From: Pristionchus mayeri | Lineage: Eukaryota > Nematoda > Chromadorea > Rhabditida > Neodiplogasteridae | Assembly: GCA_036245805.1 (NCBI GenBank) | Contig: BTRK01000004.1 | Location: 24,938,619 to 25,002,618 of the forward strand | Direction: 5' to 3' | Length of the DNA: 64,000 nt | Shown: positions 20,160-30,636 of the stretch, piece by piece | Numbering within the stretch: the first letter of the stretch is position 1 | How the letters are laid out: each line of letters begins with the position of its first letter | Program-made: the position numbers and the translations under genes | The notes under the pieces: model-generated | Database searches by the model: none | What the model was told of the DNA's origin: nothing | The model's input: the letters and a program-made list of their open reading frames with translations, nothing else

Positions 20160-20611
20160 TATGCAAATGTAGGGGAGCACATACTGATTACAATGAAACA
20201 ACTCCCAAGTCGCTGCGCCAAATTGCAAGTGAACGGCGACGAGTTTACCAGTTGTCGTTTTACCAGTTGTCACCCCCCGGGCAATCATATCCCGCATAAA
20301 GAATTATCATTATCTCAATTCGGAAAAAATCGAATTTCTTCATCTCGATTTTGTCCATGTTTAGACCCATTCAACTTTACTTTTTGAAACCTAATTCCTA
20401 AGTTTCTTTGCAAATCTAGTAGTACGTAGGGATGTAAGTCAGAAAATATTAAACATGGGGACATTACTTGTAAGGAAGGTAGGCATAATTGTGCTTGAAA
20501 ATGCAATTTCGCATGATAACAAAATATATTTCAAATGCTAAAAGAGGTTGTTTAGAGGACTATTGGCTAGTTTGTTACATTATACATATTTTTCACCATT
20601 GGGTTACTTAA

Positions 20612-21980
20612 GAGACCCTTCACGAGAAAACGTAAAAATTGTTCAGGGGTCCACGGATGGCTAAAAATTAGATAATTCCCATACTTTTTTTCTGAAGTGT
20701 AAACCCCGAGTGCTGATTGACGGCCGCAATAACTAAGGCTTAGGGTCGATTTTGAAAAAGTTTCAGGTACCCCCACTTTGGGGGTCGAAAAAATCGATAT
20801 CTCAGAATTAGACGAGATAAAGATATTCTGGTGTATTTTCACTCGTGGAAAACGAATTTCGATATCACGATGCGAGAAAATGCGAAATGAAAAAGATAAC
20901 ATCAAAAAACCACTTTTTCGGTCAATTTTTGCGAATAATCAATGTTTTAAAATTTTCTGCGCAGTCTCTCTATACGATTTTTGAAATCAACATGAAAAGT
21001 TGGCCCTAGTCTGAGAAAATCAGAATTTTAAAATGACATATATTTGAGATATTTCGATCCAAACATCGATTTTTGGGGTAAATCGGCAAATATTGGGCGA
21101 TGTAGAACGCTGTCATCTCGTGATAGCAATCATCTCGTGATAGCATTTTCCGGAAGTGCATTATTACGGTCTTGATGTTGCTGTGCGAAAAAGTCAAAAA
21201 TTCGAATATCGAAAACAGCCCAAAAGTTTAGAAAATCATAATAACGTTAAAACATGTTTTCAAGAGCTTTCACGTGAAAAAACAGACTATGCGCGTGAAA
21301 ATACACCAGAAAACGTATTCTATTGAAGATTTTGAGATTTCGACTTTTTTGGTACATTTGGCTGGGTCGAAAAAATGAGATTTCCAATTTGGCCAATTAT
21401 CATCTCTCTTTGCATGGTAATATGAAGATGTAACAAGAATAGATATACTGAGCGGTTTTCAGGCCATTGTATGCATTGGTTTTCAAAATTCAGCTTTCTA
21501 TATGGCGGAATATTTGCCGATTTACCCCAAAAATCGATGTTTGGATCGAAATATCTCAAATATATGTCATTTTAAAATTCTGATTTTCTCAGACTAGGGC
21601 CAACTTTTCATGTTGATTTCAAAAATCGTATAGAGAGACTGCGCAGAAAATTTTAAAACATTGATTATTCGCAAAAATTGACCGAAAAAGTGGTTTTTTG
21701 ATGTTATCTTTTTCATTTCGCATTTTCTCGCATCGTGATATCGAAATTCATTTTCCACGAGTGAAAATACACCAGAATATCTTTATCTCGTCTAATTCTG
21801 AGATATCGATTTTTTCGACCCCCAAAGTGGGGGTACCTGAAACTTTTTCAAAATCGACCCTAAGCCTTAGTTATTGCGGTCGTCAATCAGCACTCGGGCC
21901 TACACTTCAGAAAAAAAGTATGGGAATTATCTAATTTTTAGCCATCCGTGACCCTATTACGTTCTCTGGTGAAGGGTCTC
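20612..21980. mobile_element. TTAA-flanked foldback (GAGACCCTTCACGAGA termini), copy 1
   Basis: TTAA at 20608-20611 and 21981-21984; inverted ends GAGACCCTTCACGAGAAAAC / TCTGGTGAAGGGTCTC. Arms share ACTAAGGCTTAGGGTCGATT. Relatives: 32499-35255 and the half copy 31690-31906. It occupies GCTTGAAAAC-TTAA-GTTTTCAAGC, the centre of its host foldback. Confidence 0.75.
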
Positions 21981-23948
21981 TTAAGTTTTCAAGCAAAATT
22001 ATGCCTACCTTCCTTACTAGTGATGGCCCATGTTTAATATTTTCTGACTTACATCCCTACGCACTACTAGCTTTGCAAAGGAAATTAGGAATTAGGATTC
22101 AAAAAGTAAAGTTGAATGGGTCTAAACATGGACAAAATCGAGATGAAGAAATTCGATTTTTTTCCGAATTGAGATAATGCCAATTGTTTATGCACGATAT
22201 TTTTGTCCTACCTTAGTACAGTTATAAACTTAATAGGTTTGATTGTGATTCTCACTGGCTCGACTTAGAACTCAAAATATTTGCGAAAAAAATGGAATGC
22301 TTCTTCTTTCGGCAACTTGGCCGACCCCCATCAGGAACGAAATTTTCCATCAAAAAAATGTCCTAGGGGTACTTTTCCACGAGGAATCGAATGAAACAAT
22401 AAAAAGGCGTATAAGTATGGCATACAAATTTAGGACGATTTTTTTAAACATTCAAACGGCCATAACATTTTTCACAAATGAGCTGGCTTGTCACTGCCAA
22501 CAGTAAAAATGCTTGTCTCGTCGAGATCTTTCAGAATATCTATATAATTATGGGGTTTGGAGACGCCGTTCGAGTGATACAAAAACCGACCGCCCATCAG
22601 CAGTGCGACACAGAAAATGAGCGGATGGAGATACGGCTTTCTAAGGTCGATTTTTGAGATGAAATAATCCATGACTAATTGACAACATATCAAATTTGCA
22701 GCAGCTGCAGCTCGTCGTAAAAATCTGAAACTTCAGATGTAGTCTAGTCGAGTCGAGTGCTCTAAGGAAACACAATAATTAAGATTTCCAAAAATTTGAA
22801 TGTCAACTGAAAATGCCGTTTTGTTCCGATTCTGTAGTGAGAGGCTTGATATTTTAACTCTTCGAGTTAAAATACGTTAGAAAACGTCCTCCTTCTTATA
22901 CGGTATATCAGTGCGTTCGCCTAAGAATCGCACTTTTTTCGAGAATTTCGGTACAGCAAAAAGAGGCACTTTGAGATTTAAGCGGTTTTTGATAGCCCTT
23001 GGTGTCCTCAATCGATTACTGTATTTCATTGGTCACCAACAAATTAATTAACATAATTACATGCATTCAAAGTTTGGCGCTTTTCAAACTCTTTTCAGTG
23101 TAAGTCCTTACAGGAACCGCTAATTCACTTGAAAATTGGAATATAGAGCCTTCTTGATGTGCTCTATCCACCTGTGTTGTTGGTTCATGCAAATTCGAAA
23201 TTTTAATTTTTTTATCAAAAGTTCAATATTTTTTATCTCGAAAACAAAGCCGAACACCTGGCTGAATTTTTGATATGCTATTATCCTTGGTGAGATCTAC
23301 CGTACAGATTTTTTTGGTATTTTTTTAAGGGTCGGCTACATAGTTTTAAGGTCAATAAACTATAACATTGTTTTAGAGGGAAATTCATTTTCGGCCTCTC
23401 ATTCCTCGCCGATTCCACCACCCGCGCCGTGACGAATGACTATGAAAAGTCGGTCAAGTGCAACAGTTGGCTATGTTTCAAAAACAATTTATTTGTTACG
23501 ATCAAATATGACGTCGAACGAAGTCTTTTCGTGAAAAATGGGCATCAATTATTTCATCTTAGAATTCGTCTTCCCCTTCATCCTCGTGACAATGCATATC
23601 GTTCGCTTTTTCCATCATCGTCAGAAATTCCATGCTCTCTTTTCCGTCGATATCACATTTTTGGGGCGACTATTGCACATCCCCAGCCTTGGCTACAAAG
23701 GCATTTCAAATCGATTGATTGACAGATTTTGACGGAAAATTTAATAAAAGAGGAGTAAACGTGGAGTGCATGAAATTTCTGACGATGATGGAAAAAGCGA
23801 ACGATATGCATTATCACGAGGATGAAGGGGAAGACGAATTCTAAGATGAAATAATTGATGATGTCGAAATCATGATACCCATTTTTCACGAAAAGACTTC
23901 GTTCGACGCCATATTTGATCGTAACAAATAAATTGTTTTTGAAACATA

Positions 23949-25721
23949 GCACGCGTGTCACTGAAGAATCGAATAAAATCGGGGGGAGGGTGGCACATTT
24001 TTTGACCCATGTCTCTATGAAGAGTTTTCGATAGTCCTTAGGGTCCCTCACGAGATAGCTTCGAGCTTTGTTCGACATTCTCTATTTTAAGGTCGTGGTA
24101 GGTCATCAAACTTTTAGGAGACCGAAAATGGCCAACTTTGAGGGCGCACAGCGTCGTTGAGAATCAATATATTGGCAAACTGACTACAACGTTTTGTTCC
24201 CAGTATCAAGTAGAATGAGCCTGCACAATTGGTTCATGGATATCTTAATTAGCATTTATGCAAATCGATTTAATTTATTCATTTTCACCACAAATCGAAG
24301 CCAAAACATTTTTTGAGCTCAATCGATAGAGCTTAGTATAACAAATCGAATGATATGCTGTATGCATAGGTTTGAGTGATGTGTTCTCGAGCTATGCCCA
24401 TTTTAAGGGTGAATTCGACGCCTCATTTCACGACGTCGATCGCGAAATGAGTTAACAATAAAGGAAGGTATGTGTAGAGACCACAAGCCACGTCCACTTT
24501 TAGGAATATTGGTCCGACAGTTCGAATTCTTATCCAAATCGGACGATCAAAAGTGATTTCGGTAGCTCTTAGGATCCTTCACTAATGACCACTGGAGCAT
24601 CATGAACAGACAGCTCTAATTAAGTCAGCATACGCTAATTAGGGTCATGTATAGAGGTAAAATGGGTCATTATACTAGTGTGCAGCTGCTCCACTCGCAG
24701 TTTGTAGTTCCTACCAGTAAGAAACATCGTACAAAATTGGAAAACAGAAGGATGTTTTTCCGAACTGTCGGAACGTTTACCATATTTAATAAAAAAATTG
24801 CAAAAAAGTGCAAACCTATTTCAATAGAGTGGATTCGAACCTGAAGGATTCGATTACTCGAGGCAGACCTTTACCACCACACCAAACGGATAGTTGCTAT
24901 AGCGCGGTCAAAACCGACTGATGAATGAACTTGATGACTTGTTCATTTTTCACAAATTCCCGAGAGTAAGGTATTCCGATAATAATTCTTTGCAGAGTTA
25001 AAATATAGTTCTAAATGACAAAGCATGGTCTTATTCAGACCGAAAGGGTTGCATTGGACACATAAATTACCTGGTACGATGATTTTGGCAGAACGCGTTG
25101 TGGTCTCTAGATATGTGTCTCAAGAAAACATGTGATAAGAAATTAGTAAACATCTACACCCTTATTTCCGTGCGATCTCCCCCTTATTTCTCGTCGTCTC
25201 TCGAGGAATGATCGGGCGAGAATGGCTCATTTCGCGATCGACGTCGTGAAATGAGGCGTCGAATTCACCCTTAAAATGGGCATAGTTCGAGAACACATCA
25301 CTCAAACCTATGCATACAGCATATCATTCGATTTGTCATACTAAGCTCTACCGATTGAGCTCAAAAAATGTTTTGGCTTCAATTTGTGGTGAAAATGAAT
25401 AAACTAAATCGATTTGCATAAATGATAATTAAGATATCCATGAACCAATTGTGCAGGCTCATTCTACTTGATACTGGTAACAAAACGTTGTAGTCAGTTT
25501 GCCAATATATTGGTTCTCAACAACGCTGTGCGCCCTCAAAGTTGGACATTTTCGGTCTCCTAAAAGTTTGATGACCTACCACGACCTTAAAATCGAGAAT
25601 TTCGAACAAACCTCGAAGCTATCTTGTGAGGCACCCTAAGTACTGTCTAAAACTGGCTTTATCCCATTTTCGACTTTTCCAATGTGCCAGGGTTTATTCG
25701 ATTCTTCCGCGACACGCGTGA
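23949..25721. mobile_element. TCACGCGTGTCGCC foldback, copy 1
   Basis: Left end CACGCGTGTCACTGAAGAAT (first base changed), right end inverse of TCACGCGTGTCGCGGAAGAA; TA at 23947-23948 and 25722-25723. The sister arm of its host has the empty site GTTGGC-TA-TGTTTC (near 23468-23478). Arms pair to 24450/25215; the ~755-bp interior loop is not palindromic and holds a tRNA-like segment. Confidence 0.8.
24828..24892 (-). repeat. tRNA-like segment (SINE head or tRNA relic)
   Basis: The minus strand has TGGTGTGGTGG (A-box-like, 24874-24884) then, about 30 nt on, GGTTCGAATCC (B box, 24831-24841), followed by A/T-rich sequence. T- and acceptor-stem pairing is poor, so a functional tRNA is unlikely. 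Confidence 0.38.
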
Positions 25722-26537
25722 TAGCCAACTGTTGCACTTGACCTACTTTTCATAGTCATTCGTCACCGCACGGGTGGGGGAATCGGCGAGGAATGAGAGG
25801 CCGAAAATGAATTTCCCTCTAAAACAATGTTATAGTTTATTGACCTTAAAACTATGTAGCCGACCCTAAAAAAATACCAAAAAAATCTGTACGGTAGATC
25901 TCACCAAGGATAATAACATATCAAAAATTCAGCCAGGTGTTCGGCTTTGTTTTCGAGATAAAAAATCTTACTTTTAATAAAAAATTAAAATTTCGAATTT
26001 GCATGAACCAACAACACAGGTGGATAGAGCACATCAAGAAGGCTCTATATTCCAATTTTCAAGTGAATTGGCGGTTCCTGTAAGGACTTACACTGAAAAG
26101 AGTTTGAAAAGCGCCAAACTTTGAATGCATGTAATTATGTTAATTAATTTGTTGGTGACCAATGAAATACAGTAATCGATTGAGGACACCTAGGGCTATC
26201 AAAAACCGCTTAAATCTCAAAGTGCCTCTTTTTGCTGTACCGAAATTCTCGAAAAAAGTGCGATTCTTAGGCGAACGCACTGATATACCGTATAAGAAGG
26301 AGGACGTTTTCTAACGTATCTTAACTCGAAGAGTTAAAATATCAAGCCTCTCACTACAGAATCGGAACAAAACGGCATTTTCAGTTGACATTCAAATTTT
26401 TGGAAATCTTAATTATTGTGTTTCCTTAGAGCACTCGACTCGGCTAGACTACATCTTAAGTTTCAGATTTTTACGACGTGCTGCAGCTGCTGCAAATTTG
26501 ATATGTTGTCAATTAGTTATGGATTATTTCATCTCTA

Positions 26538-26763
26538 AAAGTGATGGTTTTCGTTTGCAAAAGTATTTTTATGGAATGCTTTCGATTCATGTTGTTCATT
26601 ATTCACTTTTGCGACCATTGCAGCACATGCAACGCAGACCAGTTTTCAATTTCCCCTTCTAACGCAGATTTTTGGTTCTCTCCACACTTTCTACGTTTGT
26701 AGAGCTTGAAATTCTGTACGTACCAAATTTTTTTTTGATTTTATCTCTGTGGTCTTGATGTAT
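26538..26763. other. Unassigned AT-rich spacer
   Basis: No open frame, repeat partner or splice-like structure recognised. Confidence 0.4.
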
Positions 26764-27045
26764 TACCAGGCCGGCAAAAGCCTCGTAATGGGCTGGACGG
26801 TTCACGCTCGGAGTAACCTAGCAATTTTCAGATCCATAAGTTCGAACCCCAGCAATTGTAAATACTTTTTTGCCATCATTTTGGACAATTCTATACCCCT
26901 GATATTCGTAAGCTTGCTTTTGTCGATGCAATAACATGACAAAACATCTTTGCACCTGCTGGGGTTCGAACTTACGGTTCTGAAAATTCGGTTTCTCCGA
27001 GCGTGAACCGTCCAGCCCATTACGAGGCTTTTGCCGGCCTGGGAA
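26764..27045. repeat. Foldback MITE with B-box-like arms
   Basis: Arms of 105-120 bp (CCAGGCCGGCAAAAGCC / GGCTTTTGCCGGCCTGG). Each arm carries GTTCGAACCCCAGCA, resembling a Pol III B box, but the rest of a tRNA fold is not seen. Confidence 0.7.
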
Positions 27046-27077
27046 TGCATCTCGACAACAAAAAAAAATTACAAAAA

Positions 27078-27361
27078 ATTACATAACTCAACTAATTTTG
27101 GTTAAAAAGGTTCTCTCTTTTTTTGATTGTTGATGAGCTTGAGCTGTTCTATCTTTTGTATGTTGATGCCCAAGAGCTGAGACTCACGTGAACATCGCTA
27201 TACTATCAAATGTAATAATTACCGCATTTGGTAGTATAGCGATGTTCACGTGAGTCTCAGCTCTTGTTCATCAACATACAAAAGATAGAACAGCTCAAGC
27301 TCTTTAACAATCAAAAAAGAGCGAACCTTTTTAACCAAAATTAATTGAGTTATGTAATTTA
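27078..27361. repeat. Near-perfect hairpin MITE
   Basis: Arms ~130 bp (ACATAACTCAACTAATTTTG ... CAAAATTAATTGAGTTATGT), centre near 27215 (ATCAAATGTAATAATTACC). Flanked by AT/TA-rich sequence; the target duplication is not resolved. Confidence 0.75.
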
Positions 27362-28080
27362 AACTTCAAAATTTGATTAGAGAGGCGGGTACTGCCAGGG
27401 GGAGAGGGGGGACGTTTTCGGATGGACCCCCCGGCACGGCCCCCGAAAGATCGACATTGGCCTCATGAAACTGTGCCGCGCTGTAAAATCGCGCAGCACT
27501 AAACATAGAAATGATATTTCCGCATCCAGCGACCATCCATGAAAAAAGCGACTAAACTCTTCCTTGCACTAGCATAGCAATAAGTACGATGAAACTAGAC
27601 TGAAATAGTTAATTTAAAAATATTTAAAAAATGTGAAATATAAATGAATCACGAACTGAAATTATTTTTTTAACGAAATTTTAACCTCCTTGACAATCAG
27701 GAAATCCTCCTTGCAAATCAGGCACTTACTTGCCTAATCAGGCAAATTTGACTGTAAGCTATTTGAACGTGCGCGCGTTTTGCCTGATTTCATCTGATGA
27801 GATGACACATTTTCAACTGGTCTATGTCGATGTTCCGGGGGCCGTGCCCCGGCGCGAGTAGAGAGCACTCTGCCTCCGACACAGCATCGACGGCCGGGCT
27901 AATAGAAAGCCATGGCTGGATTTACGATCTCAGCGATCGTATTTTGAATGTAGCTACTCCCGAAACACGGAAGTTCCGTGTTTCGACTACCATAAGGACT
28001 ACCATAAGGGGCACTGACTACCATAAGGGGCACTCCTCTTCCTGAGGATGAATAATCATACTGTAGGAGGCCTCTCAACC
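27362..28080. repeat. GC-rich inverted segment and short tandem repeats
   Basis: CCGGCACGGCCCCCGAAAGA (27431 onward) is inverted at about 27824-27852. In between are NTGCCTAATCAGGCA-type palindromes (27700-27750). ACTACCATAAGGGGCACTG is repeated about 2.5 times at 27984-28037. No gene is supported. Confidence 0.5.
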
Positions 28081-28346
28081 ACTGGTTGACCAGTAGCCAC
28101 TCTGGTATTTTTTCCCCAGTGGGGCCCCAGTAGAAGTGGGCGTGGTCATGCTCCCCCAGTGGTTTCCCAGGATCGAAGAGAGGAGAAAGAGGGCAGATAT
28201 CTCCCCACTAGTTTCCCAAGAAAGTTCCCACTAGTCTCCTAGGGAAAAGCGTGCGACTTCGCGTGCAATCTGCGCATTTTTAGCGCTTGGTTAATTTCAT
28301 TTCTGTTAATTCATCGATTTTCAAGTACATTCGCCATGTTTATCTA

Positions 28347-28600
28347 TTATTTCTGTTCACTCATCGTATGATCTCCACTCGTGGGTTTCATTTGAGTCCT
28401 CTTGACCTCACAATCAGATAGACGCCAAAAACGTTCTAATGCTCCGTTCGTTAGATTTACACACATCTGATCGCGTTGTATTTCTGGATCCGGTGGCGTT
28501 TCTGATTTTTGCAGTTGCAGATGTTTATATTGATCAGTGCAATAGAGAAGTTTCCAATCAATCAACTGCAATAATGGAATCTCGATGTGAAAGGCGAGTT
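28347..28600 (-). CDS. Coding-like fragment inside 28081-29603, unknown
   Basis: The frame reads IPLLQLIDWKLLYCTDQYKH, LQLQKSETPPDPEIQRDQMC, VNLTNGALERFWRLSDCEVK and stops at TAA. It lies downstream of 28752-29084 on the same strand, so the two may be exons of one product. ALERFWRL resembles the L-x-x-F-W-E motif before the BEL/Pao reverse transcriptase, but this is weak. No known domain is claimed. Confidence 0.38.
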
Positions 28601-28751
28601 CTCTTTAGATTGCGTGGGCATTTTCTTTCCAGAATTTGAACAATACGTTTTGCTCGTCGAACGTCGTGTTTACTTCACACTTCAATTCTACTGGAGTATT
28701 CACTGATTTGAGGTAAGTGCACCCATCTTACGTTACTGCCATTTGTATAAG

Positions 28752-29084
28752 TTAGAGTAATGTGCCATTTAGAATAAACCCTATAGTAGTAGATTGCAGC
28801 GCCTCTATATATGTTCTACCTCTCTCTGAATTGCGCAGTAGGGAAACGAATCGTATTAAATCGGGAATTGGAGAAAACCTTTTGAACCAGCCTAGCTCCT
28901 GTAACAGATGATGTTGATGCTCTCCAATATTTCTGAAGAGCGTATCATGTGGTAATCCTGACTCCCATTTTTTAGGAACGAATACGCTGCCAAGCGAAGG
29001 CGATACGAGCCCAATGTGCAACGTGGAGCAGCTTACTGTTGTAATGGCTCCGAAAATCTCGCTTGTAAGATTAAGATTTATTGC
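28752..29084 (-). CDS. Coding-like fragment inside 28081-29603, unknown
   Basis: After an AAGTAG acceptor-like site the frame reads AINLNLTSEIFGAITTVSCS, TLHIGLVSPSLGSVFVPKKW, then HHLLQELGWFKRFSPIPDLI and ends TTIGFILNGTLL-stop; a GTAGAAC at 28819 could be a donor. Composition is coding-like, yet the family is not recognised. The tail faintly recalls the protease end of BEL/Pao polyproteins (T-x-G-x-I-x-x-G), which I would not rely on. It could also be a remnant of the transposon's own gene or a captured host exon. Confidence 0.4.
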   Translation of the reverse strand, partial: AINLNLTSEIFGAITTVSCSTLHIGLVSPSLGSVFVPKKWESGLPHDTLFRNIGEHQHHLLQELGWFKRFSPIPDLIRFVSLLRNSERGRTYIEALQSTTIGFILNGTLL

Positions 29085-29587
29085 CTACTTCCATTTTAGT
29101 AGTCTTATCGTTGATGATCCTTTTGTACGTTGATTCAATCTATTGTATTTATGTTAGACTTGTTGGTTTCCATTTTTGCCACATTATAGTTCCAGATGTT
29201 ACTGTCCAGATAAAATATAATTTTGCAATCACACTCTCATTGCTACAGTAAGAGACATCGAGACACATTTCCACGGCGTTCTAAAGGGGGGTAGCGAGAG
29301 AAAGAGAGAGAACTGCAATAGATACGGTATTTTAATTTCAGCGCCTGGCAATTTGCCAACCCTGCATACGCGGTGCAAACGGGGCTGTTTCCCAGCAATA
29401 ATGTTTCAAACGTTTTTGGCGGTAAAACGCCGTGCATTTCCCAGTAGTTTCCTAGAAATTCTCCCACTGGTCCCCCAGGGTCTCCACCCTTCCTAGTGGT
29501 TTCCCAGAAAAGCTCCCACTGGTTTCCTACCTCACTGCCCACTGGGAAAAGTACTGGGGCCCCACTGGGAAAAAAATACCAGAGCAA

Positions 29588-29663
29588 CCAGTGGTCAACC
29601 AGTCCCCTGACCAGTAGGTGGGTAACTCCCCACCCACTGGTCAGGGCACTGGTTGACCACTGA
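29588..29663. repeat. Terminal hairpin CAGTGGTCAACCAGT
   Basis: CAGTGGTCAACCAGTCCCCT pairs with the inverse ending ACTGGTTGACCACTG across ~12 nt. It overlaps the right end of 28081-29603 and may be a separate 75-bp MITE with CAGTGGTC ends. Confidence 0.6.
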
Positions 29664-29670
29664 TTGGGAG

Positions 29671-30047
29671 GGTGATAAGACATCTCGGAAAAACATTTCG
29701 GAAAACGATATTTCGGAAAAAGACATTTCGGAAATTCCATCTCGGAAATGGACATCTCGGAAAATGTCATTTCGGAATAAGACATCTCGGAAATTTTGGC
29801 AAAAGTCCAAGAGCGCTCACATGACTTTTGAAGCTATTTTCTCCTAATTATAATAATATTTTTGTTTTATTTTAATCAATTATAATCTAAATCAAGTAGA
29901 AGTATCTGATAATAACATGAAAATTGCGCGAAAGTTGATTTTACGTGTAAAGTTTCCGAGATGTCGTTTTCCGAGATGGAATTTCCGAAATGTCGTTTAC
30001 CGAAATGTTTTTTTCCGAAATATTTTTTTCCGAGATGTCTTATCACC
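29671..30047. mobile_element. GGTGATAAGACATCTCGGAAA foldback, complete copy
   Basis: 377 bp, ends GGTGATAAGACATCTCGG and CCGAGATGTCTTATCACC. Both ends consist of repeated (A)CAT(C/T)TCGGAAA units. A second copy is at 14607, cut by the gap. Confidence 0.78.
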
Positions 30048-30636
30048 GATGAAATGGGGTCAAAACAAACAAGGAAACTCTTCTAGGTCCCAACACCGTA
30101 CTATAAAACGTTGTTATTTGAATATTTATATTTTCAATGTCAAATCGATGTCCCGATTCTCTCGCGAGACTCCTGATATTTTTAATAAGAGGCCTATTCT
30201 GCAATCCGAGCCATAATGCAAAATATGCGGTTTAGTAATAGTCATTTCTCACACCTGAACCCTATGCCGGCCTAGCAATTAGAAAACTAACAAAATGGGT
30301 TGAAACAATGGCCCGATTCAATATGGAATGTTTGACAAATTTCGAAAATTAGAAATCGAAAAATCAATGATTTGGGACAATTTACGGCCACAAATTCAAA
30401 TTTCCTTCAAAAAACGCTTTAAATTGAAGTAATATTTCAAAATCAATATAAAAATATTGAATTGCATCAAATCTAATGACGAAATTACAACGACATATTT
30501 TTTTATGCGGGACCCATCGAAGGCGATATCTCAAATTTTGAGATATCAATCACCCAACATCTTATTTTTTTGAAATCGAGTTATGACAGTTTGTGTGCCA
30601 TTTCCGATCGAATTTTTTTTATTTTTCGCGTCTATA
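30048..30636. other. AT-rich interval with an isolated terminal remnant
   Basis: CGATTCTCTCGCGAGACTCCTGATA (about 30154-30178) looks like a lone right end of the TCACGCC family. Otherwise no gene or paired repeat is seen. Confidence 0.4.

Larger units (their letters stand above)
18154..20278. mobile_element. Foldback with G-run termini and 8-bp duplication
   Basis: Starts with 23 G (18154-18176) then GTGACAACTGGTAAAACGAC, ends with the inverse and CCCCCC. Flanked by perfect 8-bp repeats GGGCAATC (18146-18153, 20279-20286). Subterminal GACAACTGGTAAA is iterated twice at each end. Its dyad centre (CATTTGCA-TA-TGCAAATG) is occupied by 18417-20159. Confidence 0.75.
17018..22655. mobile_element. 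Large foldback, relative of 41400-45582, right end lost
   Basis: Left arm (17018-17191, 17807-18153, 20287-20607) pairs with right arm (21985-22655). Arm markers: GGCCGTACAGTGAAAAAT, GAAAGATCTCGACGAGA, CTCACTGGCTCGACTTAGAA. It hosts 17196-17802, 18154-20278 and, at its centre, 20612-21980. The outer left end is diverged and the right end is cut by 22656-26537, so its termini and duplication are not seen. Confidence 0.7.
22908..26283. mobile_element. Foldback with TCAGTGCGTTCGCCTAAGAA termini
   Basis: TA at 22906-22907 and 26284-26285. Arms run 22908-23690 and 23760-26283 with a copy of the TCACGCGTGTC family (23949-25721) inside the right arm. The terminus resembles those of 37235-38265 and 2768-5112 (CGTTCGC-TAAGAATCG). 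Confidence 0.75.
22656..26537. mobile_element. Foldback shell around 22908-26283
   Basis: Arms 22656-22907 and 26284-26537 (markers GAGATGAAATAATCCAT, CAAATTTGCAGCAGCTGCAG) are inverted copies. With the inner element removed they join as CTTATACGGTA-TA-TACCGTATAAG, a perfect dyad. The target duplication at its outer ends is unclear. Confidence 0.72.
28081..29603. mobile_element. Putative DNA transposon with ACTGGTTGACCA termini and CCCACTGGTTTCCCAG subterminal repeats
   Basis: Left ACTGGTTGACCAGTAGCCAC and right GCAACCAGTGGTCAACCAGT are inverted; next to them TACTGGGGCCCCACTGGG is inverted as well. Variants of CCCACTGGTTTCCCAG are scattered in both ends (28150-28235, 29440-29560). The middle ~1 kb is not palindromic and has minus-strand coding-like stretches. 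The flanking duplication was not identified. Confidence 0.55.

Noticed and set aside
27700..28040. CRISPR-like spaced repeats
   Set aside because: Only two to three short imperfect repeats in a eukaryotic context.
28347..29084. BEL/Pao retrotransposon protease-RT junction
   Set aside because: Only two short motif resemblances; no DTG, no RT catalytic motif, no LTR.
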